DNA of 64,000 nucleotides from Trichomonas vaginalis G3 (taxonomy: Eukaryota > Parabasalia > Trichomonadida > Trichomonadidae), in contig NC_067203.1 in the NCBI RefSeq assembly GCF_026262505.1, positions 12,598,392-12,662,391 on the forward strand, read 5' to 3'. Under the pieces are notes generated by a model, which made no database searches, had not been told where the DNA came from, and was given only the letters and a program-made list of their open reading frames with translations. Position 1 is the stretch's first letter. The number at the start of each line of letters is the position of its first letter. This document shows, in pieces, positions 39,342 to 47,673 of this stretch. A program made the translations under genes and the position numbers.

Positions 39342-39921
39342 ATGTCATTTCCGAAAAATAGAAGCGTAAGTGTTTCAAAAGGTTTAATGGCGGTGGCAGA
39401 TGTGAAGTTAAATTCACCAACTCAAACAAACAGTCAAAGTGTTGTTGTCAATGTCAAAGACAGAGATGTTGAATGGGGAAACCATACGAAGACGAAGATG
39501 GTATAACAATTGTTCCTGTAAAAGAACAACCAACATATCCTGAAGTTACAGAGACTTAAGTTCTGTTGCAGATATTCGAAACGACTACCAACAACTGAAA
39601 GACAAACTTAAAACTCAGGAGAAGATTTGTCAAGCTTTAAGTATAATGTTAAACTTGGTCGAACACAACCCTGTAAAAGTGAACTCATATGTCATTGCAC
39701 CTCATGAAGTTTTGAAAGAACTATTGAAACTTTTGACAGAGGCAGACGATATAAACATCAAAGAAATAGAACCCGACATTAGTTGCTGTGGTGTTTCATA
39801 TAATGTCATTGACAAGATATACGTTATGAAAGGAGGTGAAACGTTGAACTTAAAATATAGTTTCCCAGACGTTATAAAAATATTTGACGACCACAACATT
39901 TCATTAAAATTTATTTGCTAA
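39342..39921 (+). pseudogene. small conserved element protein, element B copy, broken
   Basis: Counterpart of 11521-12094. N-terminus MSFPKNRSVSVSKGLMAVAD; C-terminal part EVLKELLKLLTEADDINIKE and YSFPDVIKIFDDHNISLKF. No family recognised. It lies between the two capsid genes. Confidence 0.6.
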
Positions 39922-39925
39922 GTAA

Positions 39926-40722
39926 ATGGCAGAAGACATAATGGTTTATACTATTACGACTAAAAACCCTGAGTCATATAATTCTATAACAACAAACTTA
40001 CAAAGTCCTCAAGGACGATATTGTAAACTAACCTTAAACACAATGACGACTAAAGCCTGTTTTGCTCTTTTGACACCAGAAGACTTTATTGTTGTGAATG
40101 GTAAAAAATACTCCTTTGAAGATACTTACTCAGATATACCACCAACAGGTTTTGTTGACTTATTTAATACTTTAAGTACGGTGTAACATGTGCTGCAACT
40201 AGAGCAGGTTTCATTATGTTTGGATGTCCGACTGAGTTTACTATAAACGATATGAGCTATAATACAAAACTTATATCTGGTTTTTACTACCAACAGTTTC
40301 CTATAACAGGAAAAGGTGTCATACAAGGAATGTCTATTCCATTGACATTAAGCACACCAATCTTATATATTGTTTCAAACTTAGGTTCAAAGTGTTATTC
40401 GAATGTCGACAGAAACTATTATGACCAAAAGATACTTATGCGTATAAACAATACTTTCTCTGCTGGTTTGCCTATTGTTCATTCGAATGCAGAATTTTCA
40501 ACCTTAGTGAACTCAAACACTTTGGCAAGTATAACGTTGACATTAGTTGACGCAAACTTTGTTCCTGTAAAACTTTTATGTCCTATGTATTTGTCAATGA
40601 CGGCAGAAAGTTTCGAATTGGAAGATGCAACTGGTGAAAGTATTGTATTACAAGAACAACTTCAACAACAAATAGCTCAAGAACAACAAATGCAACAAAT
40701 GGAACAACAAAGTCAAGAATAA
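39926..40722 (+). pseudogene. penton-like minor capsid protein, element B, broken
   Basis: About 265 codons starting MAEDIMVYTITTKNPESYNS. Beta-rich blocks are GKGVIQGMSIPLTLSTPILY, INNTFSAGLPIVHSNAEFST and VDANFVPVKLLCPMYLSMTA. It ends in a Gln/Met-rich tail. In Polintons the penton gene lies near the major capsid gene, as here. The call is from context and pattern. One or two breaks. Confidence 0.55.
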
Positions 40723-40752
40723 AAAAATAATATTTTTTTTATTTTTATAAAA

Positions 40753-41982
40753 ATGTACAGAATAGATGTTTCAGATTTTTATGACTTCCAAGCATTCAGA
40801 AATATGTGTCCATTTCGAGACTATAACAAAGCAGTCGAGAATTTGAAACGTTTAGTCATTTATGTCGACTCTGCCCCAGAATGTTATGTTATGAAAGAAT
40901 GGGATGTTGTCTTTAACAAACCAAAGCGACAATAGTTTCAGAACAAGAATGTAGACAGAAACTTAAGAAAATAAAAGTCGTACAAGTTGGCATGAAGATG
41001 TTAGATGCTTGGGATATCTTATTGTCAAAGTTAGAAGATTTTTCAGTTCGTGGTATAAAGTTTATACACCTTCTCCAAACTTCTATTCTATCTTCACTGG
41101 ATATAAATATGAACAAGTAGAATGGAAAGAAAATATTATAGAAGCTTGGTTAGACCATGTCAAAGAAATTATATGCAATGGAAACGAAAAGTTTATGAGT
41201 ATATCTTATGTTGGTTTGCAAACATCTTACAACATCCAAGTGCTAAAATGAAACTGCTCTCATTATAATTGGAAAACAAGGAACAGGTAAGAACACATTC
41301 TTTACAGATATCTTGTGCAAACTGTTAGAAGGTTATTCGAATCCGAATATGACAAACTTAGAAAACATCTGCGGCAAGTTTAACTCTTCAATTGAGAATA
41401 TGAAACTTATAGTATGTAACGAACTTCAAAGTATAGATACAACAAAAGTTTTAAACTCAGATGCTTTGAAGAGTCTTATAACAGATAAAGTTGGAGTTGT
41501 TGAAAGAAAGTATAAAGACTCAAGAGTTTGTGAGAATGTTGCAAACTTCATTATGGTTTCAAACAATGCTGTTCTGATGAAGTTAGAAAGTTCTGACAGA
41601 AGATATGTAGTTGTCAGAACGTCAGATTCTCATATGCAAGATACAGAATATTTTGACGCTTTGTCAGAACTTTGACATCTGACTTTTACAACCACTTGTT
41701 CTCATATTTCATGACATTAGATATTTCAAAGTTCAATCCAAGACAAATTCCACATACCGAAGAGAGACAAACATTGTTAGAAGCAAACAAGAGTGTATAT
41801 GAACTGTTCATATATGAAACTGACTTTGTGTCATTAAATGAAAGGTCTTTATATGATGAATATAAACAATATTGTCAAGATATGGTTATATGGCAGCGTC
41901 TAAACGAACATTCTTGGCAAATGTCAAAAGTCTTTTAGACGTACAGAATGGTGTATATACAAAGAAAAATTTTTCTGAGTAA
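40753..41982 (+). pseudogene. superfamily 3 helicase, element B copy, broken
   Basis: About 410 codons. Walker A is GKQGTGKNTFF, the B-like motif is VCNELQSIDTTK, and motif C is NFIMVSNNA followed by the arginine-finger region SSDRRYVVVRTS. The domain is the D5/virophage type of SF3 helicase used for replication initiation and unwinding. The N-terminal 190 residues show no clear primase motif. Several breaks. The upstream motif ATTTTTATAAAA is shared with the polymerase gene. Confidence 0.8.
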
Positions 41983-42016
41983 ATTTTAAAAAAAAAAATT
42001 TTATTCTGAAGAAAAG

Positions 42017-42435
42017 ATGGCAAAATTCATCTCAGTAAATAAGTATATGTCAGGACTTAAAGAAGAACTAGACCATTCGCATATTTGAATGTTTACTTCT
42101 ACCATTTTGAAAAGTCTTCATTCAGCAAAGTTTGGAACATCGAACCAGTTAAGTTTGCTATTGTGACTAAAAATGGTGCGAAATTTGAAGACTTAGACAT
42201 AGAAGGTTTGTTAACAGTCAAAGAAAATTTTGACAGAAGGTTCTCAAACCTTAAAGAAGGCAAAGCATACAAACTTGTTATACCTTATGAACCAAAGAAG
42301 ACAGACGACTATGAATATTATGAGTCTAAAGTTGTAGAAGTTCAAGGTAAATTGGGTAAAAAGATTTTAGAGTCTAAGCCAGTGTTTACTCCTAAAGAGG
42401 AAGAGAACATTGACATTGACCCAGAAATGTTCTAA
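42017..42435 (+). pseudogene. small conserved element protein, element B, broken
   Basis: About 140 codons starting MAKFISVNKYMSGLKEELDH. The later part reads AYKLVIPYEPKKTDDYEYYE and ends EEENIDIDPEMF. Possibly a single-stranded-DNA-binding-like replication helper because it follows the helicase, but nothing in the sequence proves this. Confidence 0.5.
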
Positions 42436-42451
42436 AAATAAAATTTTATTT

Positions 42452-42901
42452 TTACATGTCAAATTTCTTTTTCTCTGGCTCTGGCTCAGGTTCTTTCTTC
42501 TCTTCTTCTACTTTCTTTTCTTTCTTTTCTTTCTTCTTCTTTTCTGGTGGAGTTATGTCAAATTTCTCGAACCATATTTATGTAAAAGTTCTTGTCCTTT
42601 AATAGCTCTTCTATTCTGTTTTCTATTTCATCTTCAAGAAAGCGCATGTGTCTTCTTTGCATTCTAAGAACTTTTGTTGGACTTCATCTTTCCAATCGGC
42701 GTCATCTCTGTCAACAAGTCTGTCATTGACAAATTTTAAGACTGCTCTTTGTAATGTTTTATGGTTCTTGTCACATTCCCAGAAACAGAACTTTAGAACA
42801 AATTCACCTTTCTTGTTTACACTATGTAAGATTTTATGGTCTACAGATGTTTTGCTGTCGAAAAGCTTGTCTCGAATATAGATAGCGAAATCGCTAGACA
42901 T
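42452..42901 (-). pseudogene. charged small protein, element B copy, broken
   Basis: Counterpart of 14639-15084 (MSSDFAIYIRDKLFDSKTSV). It is divergent from the packaging ATPase with 36 bp between starts. Function unknown. Confidence 0.5.
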
Positions 42902-42937
42902 TTTCTAAAAGATAAAAATTTTAATTTTTCTAAAAAT

Positions 42938-43812
42938 ATGTTAGAAAAAAAGTTTGCTGACATTGACAAAAAATTTGAGAATGTTTTAAATAAGAACAAG
43001 AGGAAGTTAGAAAATGCTCAAATAAAACCTATACATGACAAGTTCTTATTTGCTCAGAATGGTATAACAGGTCTAATTGCACCACCTGGGTCGGGTAAGA
43101 CTTTCACTTATCTTAAAATGGCTGCACAACAACAAAAACTAGATGAGAAGAACCCATTCTATGAGTTAGTTGTCATTTGTAGTACTTCGGGTCAATTTGA
43201 CCAAACCGTCAATTCGTTCAAAGATATTATAAAGAAGTCTAAGTTAGTATGTATAAAGGATACTGAGTTGTTAGATTGGATAAAGAAGTACCAAAGAAGA
43301 GTTTTGAATATAATGCTATAAATGAGTATATAAATTCTAAGTTTAAAGACCCAAATGAGGAAATGCAGAGAATATTAGAGAAGAAACACTTCAGAAACAA
43401 ACAGAAAGAGATAGAATACATTTCGAAGAAATTGCAATCTTACGATTGGAAAACGTACCCTCACAGATGTCTTCTTATCTTAGATGATTTCGCCTCTCAT
43501 CCTTTGTTAAAGAATAGAGAACAAGACATGTGTCGAATTCTTAAGAAACTTAGACACTTTAACATTTCAGTTGTCATTTGTGTACAGACAGCAAAGAGTT
43601 TAAGTAAGGATGTTAAAAGAATACTTACTGACATAATACTTTTCCCCGGATTGTCCGAAGACGATTTCATGGAACTTATGAAAGAGTCCATGGCAGGTAA
43701 GTTTGACAGATATGAATTATGGGAGAAGTACAAAGTCATACAAGACCCTCATACTTCTTTCAGAATTCATATCTACGCAAACAAAGTTCAAATTGTAAAA
43801 AGTCAAGCTTGA
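42938..43812 (+). pseudogene. A32-like DNA-packaging ATPase, element B, broken
   Basis: About 290 codons. Walker A is GLIAPPGSGKTFTYLK near residue 45, Walker B is CLLILDDFASHPLLKN near 165, and a sensor-like VVICVQTAKSLSKDVKRIL follows. This is the FtsK/HerA-type packaging motor found in Polintons, virophages and large DNA viruses. At most one or two breaks. Confidence 0.85.
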
Positions 43813-43829
43813 AAATTAAATGTTTAGTC

Positions 43830-44009
43830 TTAGTAAGATGGTAAATTCTTAAAGCAAATACCATTGCTGAGTTTTATGTACGTGAAGAGAAGTACAATGA
43901 ATTCAATTACGAGTACAATTGCAATGACAACTAAGGCAACTATTTTTGTCTTTTGCCAGCAAGGGTACTTCTTCTCTTCCAATGGTTCGGCAGAACTATA
44001 CTCACTCAT
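43830..44009 (-). CDS. 59-residue single-span membrane protein, B cargo
   Basis: The ATG at 44009 gives MSEYSSAEPLEEKKYPCWQK, then one hydrophobic span (IVALVVIAIVLVIEFIVLLF) and a short tail. It is divergent from 44052, with the gap holding AAAAAGTGACATTTTT. First gene of the B-specific cargo. Unknown role. Confidence 0.6.
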   Translation of the reverse strand: MSEYSSAEPLEEKKYPCWQKTKIVALVVIAIVLVIEFIVLLFTYIKLSNGICFKNLPSY

Positions 44010-44051
44010 GAGAAATGCCAAAACGGTTTAATAGAAAAAGTGACATTTTTC

Positions 44052-44240
44052 ATGTCCGAAGACTCGAAGGTGCAACACTTCCAAAATACCGACGAACTCA
44101 GAAGAGCAGCATGGCAGTATGTTCATGACAACTTCTTTGAGTTCTCCAGGTACACGTTGGAAAATGCTGAAGAACTCCGACACAGAGAATTTGGAGAAAT
44201 TGCACTCCAATACTACCTTGACAAACAAAGGGTAAAATAA
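44052..44240 (+). CDS. 62-residue unknown protein, B cargo
   Basis: Starts MSEDSKVQHFQNTDELRRAA; predicted helical and charged, ending YYLDKQRVK. The ATG is preceded by AAAAAGTGACATTTTTC, shared with the next gene. No family recognised. Confidence 0.5.
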   Translation: MSEDSKVQHFQNTDELRRAAWQYVHDNFFEFSRYTLENAEELRHREFGEIALQYYLDKQRVK

Positions 44241-44256
44241 GACTAAAAACTTAACG

Positions 44257-44275
44257 TTTAAAAAGTGACATTTTT
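44257..44275 (+). promoter_or_regulatory. cargo-gene upstream motif AAAAAGTGACATTTTT
   Basis: Occurs immediately before the ATG of 44276 and of 44052, and as AAAAAGTGTCATTTC before 47381. Host initiator-like sequences overlap it in part. Confidence 0.45.
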
Positions 44276-44476
44276 ATGAGCTCCGAGTCACTGAGAAAAC
44301 TTGGTCAGATGTTGGCAGCTTACTTCCCTGAGGAGGATGGAAGCGTTACATACATAAGGTTCAAAAACAACGAACCTGGAATTGCGTACCAAATTCGCAA
44401 TTACATGACCATGGAAGAGTACGAAAGGTTTCTACAAGAGAAACCAGCTCTAAACAACTCAGAAAAGAAAGAATAA
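44276..44476 (+). CDS. 66-residue unknown protein, B cargo
   Basis: Starts MSSESLRKLGQMLAAYFPEE; mixed alpha/beta pattern with acidic C-terminus. Upstream AAAAAGTGACATTTTT directly precedes the ATG. It is 35 bp from the previous gene, in the same direction. Confidence 0.5.
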   Translation: MSSESLRKLGQMLAAYFPEEDGSVTYIRFKNNEPGIAYQIRNYMTMEEYERFLQEKPALNNSEKKE

Positions 44477-44504
44477 AAAGTTTAACTCGTAATTGTTTAT
44501 TTTT

Positions 44505-45089
44505 TTACTTGTATGGGCAAGCTGCAAGAATGAAGTCGACTATCTCCGTCTTTGTCTTGACCAGTTGGACTGCTCTTGTAAGCACGTCTGTTTTGCGGTC
44601 TCCAGCTGGTGTTTGACCTTCGTAATTGCGCATGTTCTTGAGTGCTCCAACTGTAAATGGCTGTAAGATGAAGAGTCTCTCAGACTGCTTGAGGTAGTCT
44701 TCACGGTCACGAACCGAATCTGTGGTACGAGTCGAATTGGTCGACCTTAGGGAAGAGACTGAAAGCCTGTCATCTTCCATAGGGGCTGTGGCATAATCTT
44801 TGCGTAAACGGTTCAGACCTTCTTCGAACTCTTGGTCTCTCTTTGATTGAGATTGAGATTTGAATTGCTGGGGTGGAGCTTGCTGGAACAACCAAGGGTT
44901 GGGGAAGTAAGGCATAGGTTGAGGAGGGTAGTTCGGGAAGCCTTGTGGTGGGTAGTAACCTTGAGGTGGAAATTGGTAGTAATTCGGAGGTACTTGTTGG
45001 AACTGAGGTTGCTGAGGAGACTGTTGTGGTTCTGCAGCTTTCGGTTCTTCTGGCTTTGGAAGGCATTCAGGAAGAGGAACGTCAGTCAT
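44505..45089 (-). CDS. Pro/Gln-rich protein with helical C-terminus, B cargo
   Basis: 194 residues. The first 80 are Pro/Gln/Tyr-rich (YQFPPQGYYPPQGFPNYPPQ), a disordered tail. A Ser/Arg/Thr-rich linker follows, then a C-terminal segment (ERLFILQPFTVGALKNMRNY, LVKTKTEIVDFILAACPYK). It is convergent with 44276. A short stub of this gene's start is kept in A at 16000-16089, so the gene predates the split of A and B. Function unknown. Confidence 0.55.
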   Translation of the reverse strand: MTDVPLPECLPKPEEPKAAEPQQSPQQPQFQQVPPNYYQFPPQGYYPPQGFPNYPPQPMPYFPNPWLFQQAPPQQFKSQSQSKRDQEFEEGLNRLRKDYATAPMEDDRLSVSSLRSTNSTRTTDSVRDREDYLKQSERLFILQPFTVGALKNMRNYEGQTPAGDRKTDVLTRAVQLVKTKTEIVDFILAACPYK

Positions 45090-45095
45090 CCGTTT

Positions 45096-45350
45096 GTGTC
45101 CTGTCGGAAAGAAAAATTTTTCCTGTCGGATGGAAAAACTTTTCCTGTCGGATGGAAAAACTTTTTCTGTCGGAAGGAAAATTTTTTCTGAAGTTCGACC
45201 AAAAAGTTCTCAATTTTCGAAAATTTGAATGGTTTACGGACGGACAACTGGAAGAACTCTTCCTGTCGTCGGGAAAAATTTTTCCCTTTGTCCGGAAAAT
45301 TTTTTCCAGTTGTCGGGAAAATATTTTCCTGTCGGATGGAAGGACTCGGA
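45096..45350. repeat. minisatellite built on CTGTCGGAAGGA, B copy
   Basis: Same unit family as 16100-16460 but shorter and with GTCGGATGGA variants. It ends at the ATG of the next gene, whose first codons derive from the repeat. Confidence 0.75.
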
Positions 45351-45710
45351 ATGCCAGAAGGATTTGACGAGGCAATTTACCTAATTGAAATTAACGACTG
45401 CGTAAAAGACTACTTGCGCAAGGTAATGAAGCCCAAGGTCAAGTTCACCACTATTTCTGGAAGGTCTACATTGAATCTCGAGACTTCGACCGGAATTCCA
45501 ATTCAAATACCAGACGGGACAGCCTACAATGACATAAAGGACGCCAAAAGAGAAGCTCTTGTTAAGTTCCTAAACAAACGTCCTTGGATAAAAATACCAA
45601 ACAAGGAGAACCCCCAACCCCATATGAAATTGGCAATTCAGTCTCTCCTTCACTTCTCAGGACAGCCATTCTACATAACCTGTGAAGGCGACATTCAGCC
45701 AGTTCAGTAA
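45351..45710 (+). CDS. 119-residue unknown protein, B cargo
   Basis: The start MPEGFDEAIYLIEINDCVKD lies at the end of the minisatellite. The rest reads KFTTISGRSTLNLETSTGIP and QSLLHFSGQPFYITCEGDIQ. No family recognised. A has only the first dozen codons (about 16440-16510) before its cargo diverges, so this gene marks the left breakpoint between the two cargo sets. Confidence 0.5.
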   Translation: MPEGFDEAIYLIEINDCVKDYLRKVMKPKVKFTTISGRSTLNLETSTGIPIQIPDGTAYNDIKDAKREALVKFLNKRPWIKIPNKENPQPHMKLAIQSLLHFSGQPFYITCEGDIQPVQ

Positions 45711-45758
45711 ACATATACATGGCACGCTTTGAGTAAAAACATTTTTTTCATTTTTTGA

Positions 45759-46343
45759 ATGAAGCAAGTTAAATTCGTCCCACACCAATCTCAATGGACC
45801 GATGAAGAGTTTCAAGCCATGGTTGAAGGCGTTGAGAACGACATAGACGGCGAACTTGAAGGAGCTCAAACCACAATTGCAACCAAAATTGCAGAAGTCA
45901 AGGAACAGATAGCTCCACTTAAAGCTACCAAAGCTACTCTTGACCTCATGGATAGTTACCGTTTAGAAGTAAAGAGTGGAATAAGACAATTAAAATTAAA
46001 ACTCTTAAATTACGAAGCTATACTCCAAAAGTTAGCAGAAATGAGAAGACTTTACCAGAGCTACTTACATGTAAGGGACTTACCTTCAAGCAGTCCGACC
46101 AAAGATGAATTTTCTGACATTGTCCCAATTTTGTCCGAAAGTCAGCTCAGATGTTTTGAACTGCTCCCAACATATCCAGAATATGAAAATTTGCCTGAAC
46201 TCTTCCGCAATCTCAAAAAACGTTTTTTGGTTCTCATGTTCGAAACTTTTATCGGAAGAGACAACAAACGTTCAGAAGAAGAACAAGATATTATTTTAAA
46301 CTTGTTGTATGACTTAACTGTCATAACAAGCTTTTTGAAGTAA
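45759..46343 (+). CDS. 194-residue coiled-coil protein, B cargo
   Basis: Starts MKQVKFVPHQSQWTDEEFQA. Heptad-like helices cover about residues 30-110 (KIAEVKEQIAPLKATKATLD); the C-terminal half is helical and hydrophobic (FRNLKKRFLVLMFETFIGRD). Upstream TTCATTTTTTGA resembles the host initiator. Function unknown. Confidence 0.5.
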   Translation: MKQVKFVPHQSQWTDEEFQAMVEGVENDIDGELEGAQTTIATKIAEVKEQIAPLKATKATLDLMDSYRLEVKSGIRQLKLKLLNYEAILQKLAEMRRLYQSYLHVRDLPSSSPTKDEFSDIVPILSESQLRCFELLPTYPEYENLPELFRNLKKRFLVLMFETFIGRDNKRSEEEQDIILNLLYDLTVITSFLK

Positions 46344-46375
46344 AACCGTCATTCTCAAACCACTTCATTTTTTCG

Positions 46376-46687
46376 ATGTCCGAACAAGCACCGAAGCCAA
46401 ACTCAATGGAAGATGTCCTTTCAAGGTTGCCAGACAAGCGCCCAATTCAAATTCAAATTGCCCAATTGAAAGCTCATCTGACAAACACCGTTAAGACTCT
46501 CCAAAGTAGTCTTATGTCAGAGATGAAGGGACTTAAAGGTGAGTTCCTCATGAACCAAGCTTCCAATGAAAAAGTCCTGAACGATTTCTCAGAATCGTTG
46601 CGCAATTACGAGAGAGAGAACCGAGACCTTGCCCGACTCATCTACCATTTCTTCGAAGAGATTGACACCATCTGGGCGGCACTCTGA
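46376..46687 (+). CDS. 103-residue coiled-coil protein, B cargo
   Basis: Starts MSEQAPKPNSMEDVLSRLPD and is mainly coiled coil (QLKAHLTNTVKTLQSSLMSE). It follows 45759 by 32 bp with TTCATTTTTTCG before the ATG. It may interact with the preceding coiled-coil protein. Unknown function. Confidence 0.45.
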   Translation: MSEQAPKPNSMEDVLSRLPDKRPIQIQIAQLKAHLTNTVKTLQSSLMSEMKGLKGEFLMNQASNEKVLNDFSESLRNYERENRDLARLIYHFFEEIDTIWAAL

Positions 46688-46699
46688 AAGGACAGAACA

Positions 46700-47068
46700 T
46701 GCAACACCGTAATTCGTGAGTACCAAATTGAAGAAGGAATTGTCGAGGAAGAAGAGAAACACGAAGAAGAAGAGGAAGAAGAAGAAGTTCCTGAAGCCGC
46801 TACATGGGCAACCCTTGTTGCCGATGACGGTTACGAAATTTCCCAACCCTACCCATACAAAATCCGCAACAGGGAGACCGGCAAGGTTCTTACCCCAGTT
46901 CTCAACAACTTGGGACACTTGAACCTTAACCTTCGGAATCGCGGTTCAATTTCCATGGGCAAGCTTGTCGCAATTCAATGGGTTCCAAATCCAGACAAGA
47001 AGACGAAGGTCAGACACATTGACGGTGACAAGCTCAACAACCGTAAAGAGAACCTCGAGTGGTTCTAA
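46700..47068 (+). CDS. HNH-type homing endonuclease-like protein, B cargo
   Basis: About 120 codons. A Glu-rich start leads into YEISQPYPYKIRNRETGKVL (NUMOD4-like strand pattern). The C-terminal VRHIDGDKLNNRKENLEW matches the HNH_3/homing-endonuclease pattern HxDGNxxNNxxxNLxW. Such enzymes nick or cut DNA and spread selfish genes. The start codon is unclear. It sits between small genes within B's cargo and may drive cargo exchange. Confidence 0.6.
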   Translation, partial: CNTVIREYQIEEGIVEEEEKHEEEEEEEEVPEAATWATLVADDGYEISQPYPYKIRNRETGKVLTPVLNNLGHLNLNLRNRGSISMGKLVAIQWVPNPDKKTKVRHIDGDKLNNRKENLEWF

Positions 47069-47117
47069 GAGTAAAAAAAATTTATTTTAGGGGGAAACCC
47101 CAAGTAAATTTAGGTGT

Positions 47118-47381
47118 TTATTTGGATAAGTAGGTTAAATTAATGGTAATTTGGAAAATTAGCTCCCGACCTTTGAATTGGGCTCTTTCGTTATCCCAGT
47201 TGCGTAGGAGGTCGTCCCAGAGGAGTTGGTAGAATTGCCAATTCAAGGACGATTTGTCCTCCCAGGCATTGAGGATGTACTGCTCGTAGAGTCTCATGAC
47301 CTCTGCCTTGCACCAGACACCCTCTCCCTTGGAACGTAAGGCTTCTTCGAAGTGCTCGAATGCGATTGGCTGCTTGACCAT
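47118..47381 (-). CDS. 87-residue unknown protein, B cargo
   Basis: The ATG at 47381 gives MVKQPIAFEHFEEALRSKGE. Helical and Trp-rich (NAWEDKSSLNWQFYQLLWDD). It is divergent from 47412, and AAAAAGTGTCATTTC lies in the shared gap. No family recognised. Confidence 0.45.
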   Translation of the reverse strand: MVKQPIAFEHFEEALRSKGEGVWCKAEVMRLYEQYILNAWEDKSSLNWQFYQLLWDDLLRNWDNERAQFKGRELIFQITINLTYLSK

Positions 47382-47411
47382 CCGAAATGACACTTTTTGT
47401 CCGTTTGGTCA

Positions 47412-47666
47412 ATGTTCGTGTCTCGTGCCATAGTCGACGAAAATACAGACAAACAGGTTATATATGAGTTTGAGACCAAGAATGGTGTAACTCGACCTGT
47501 CCGATTCAAAGACTCCGAGGGCGACCATGAAATTAAACGGAAATTAGCTAGGAAGGAATATAAAATGGACTGGTTGCCACCACCTCCACCACCTTTACCT
47601 GTTCCTCAAGTAAATAAGCCTTTCACGTTCCCAAGAATTCCCACATTTAAATTCAAATTCGAATAA
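47412..47666 (+). CDS. 84-residue proline-tailed protein, B cargo
   Basis: Starts MFVSRAIVDENTDKQVIYEF. Residues 55-62 are a run of prolines, and the end is TFPRIPTFKFKFE. The last codons and following bases recur in A at about 21525-21545, marking the right breakpoint of the cargo locus. Function unknown. Confidence 0.5.
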   Translation: MFVSRAIVDENTDKQVIYEFETKNGVTRPVRFKDSEGDHEIKRKLARKEYKMDWLPPPPPPLPVPQVNKPFTFPRIPTFKFKFE

Positions 47667-47673
47667 AAATTTT

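Noticed and set aside
46688-46922. Lys/Arg-rich frame (KKELSRKKRNTKKKRKKKK) over the HNH gene
   Set aside because: It is an out-of-frame reading of the Glu-rich start of the HNH-like protein, which has the recognisable domain.
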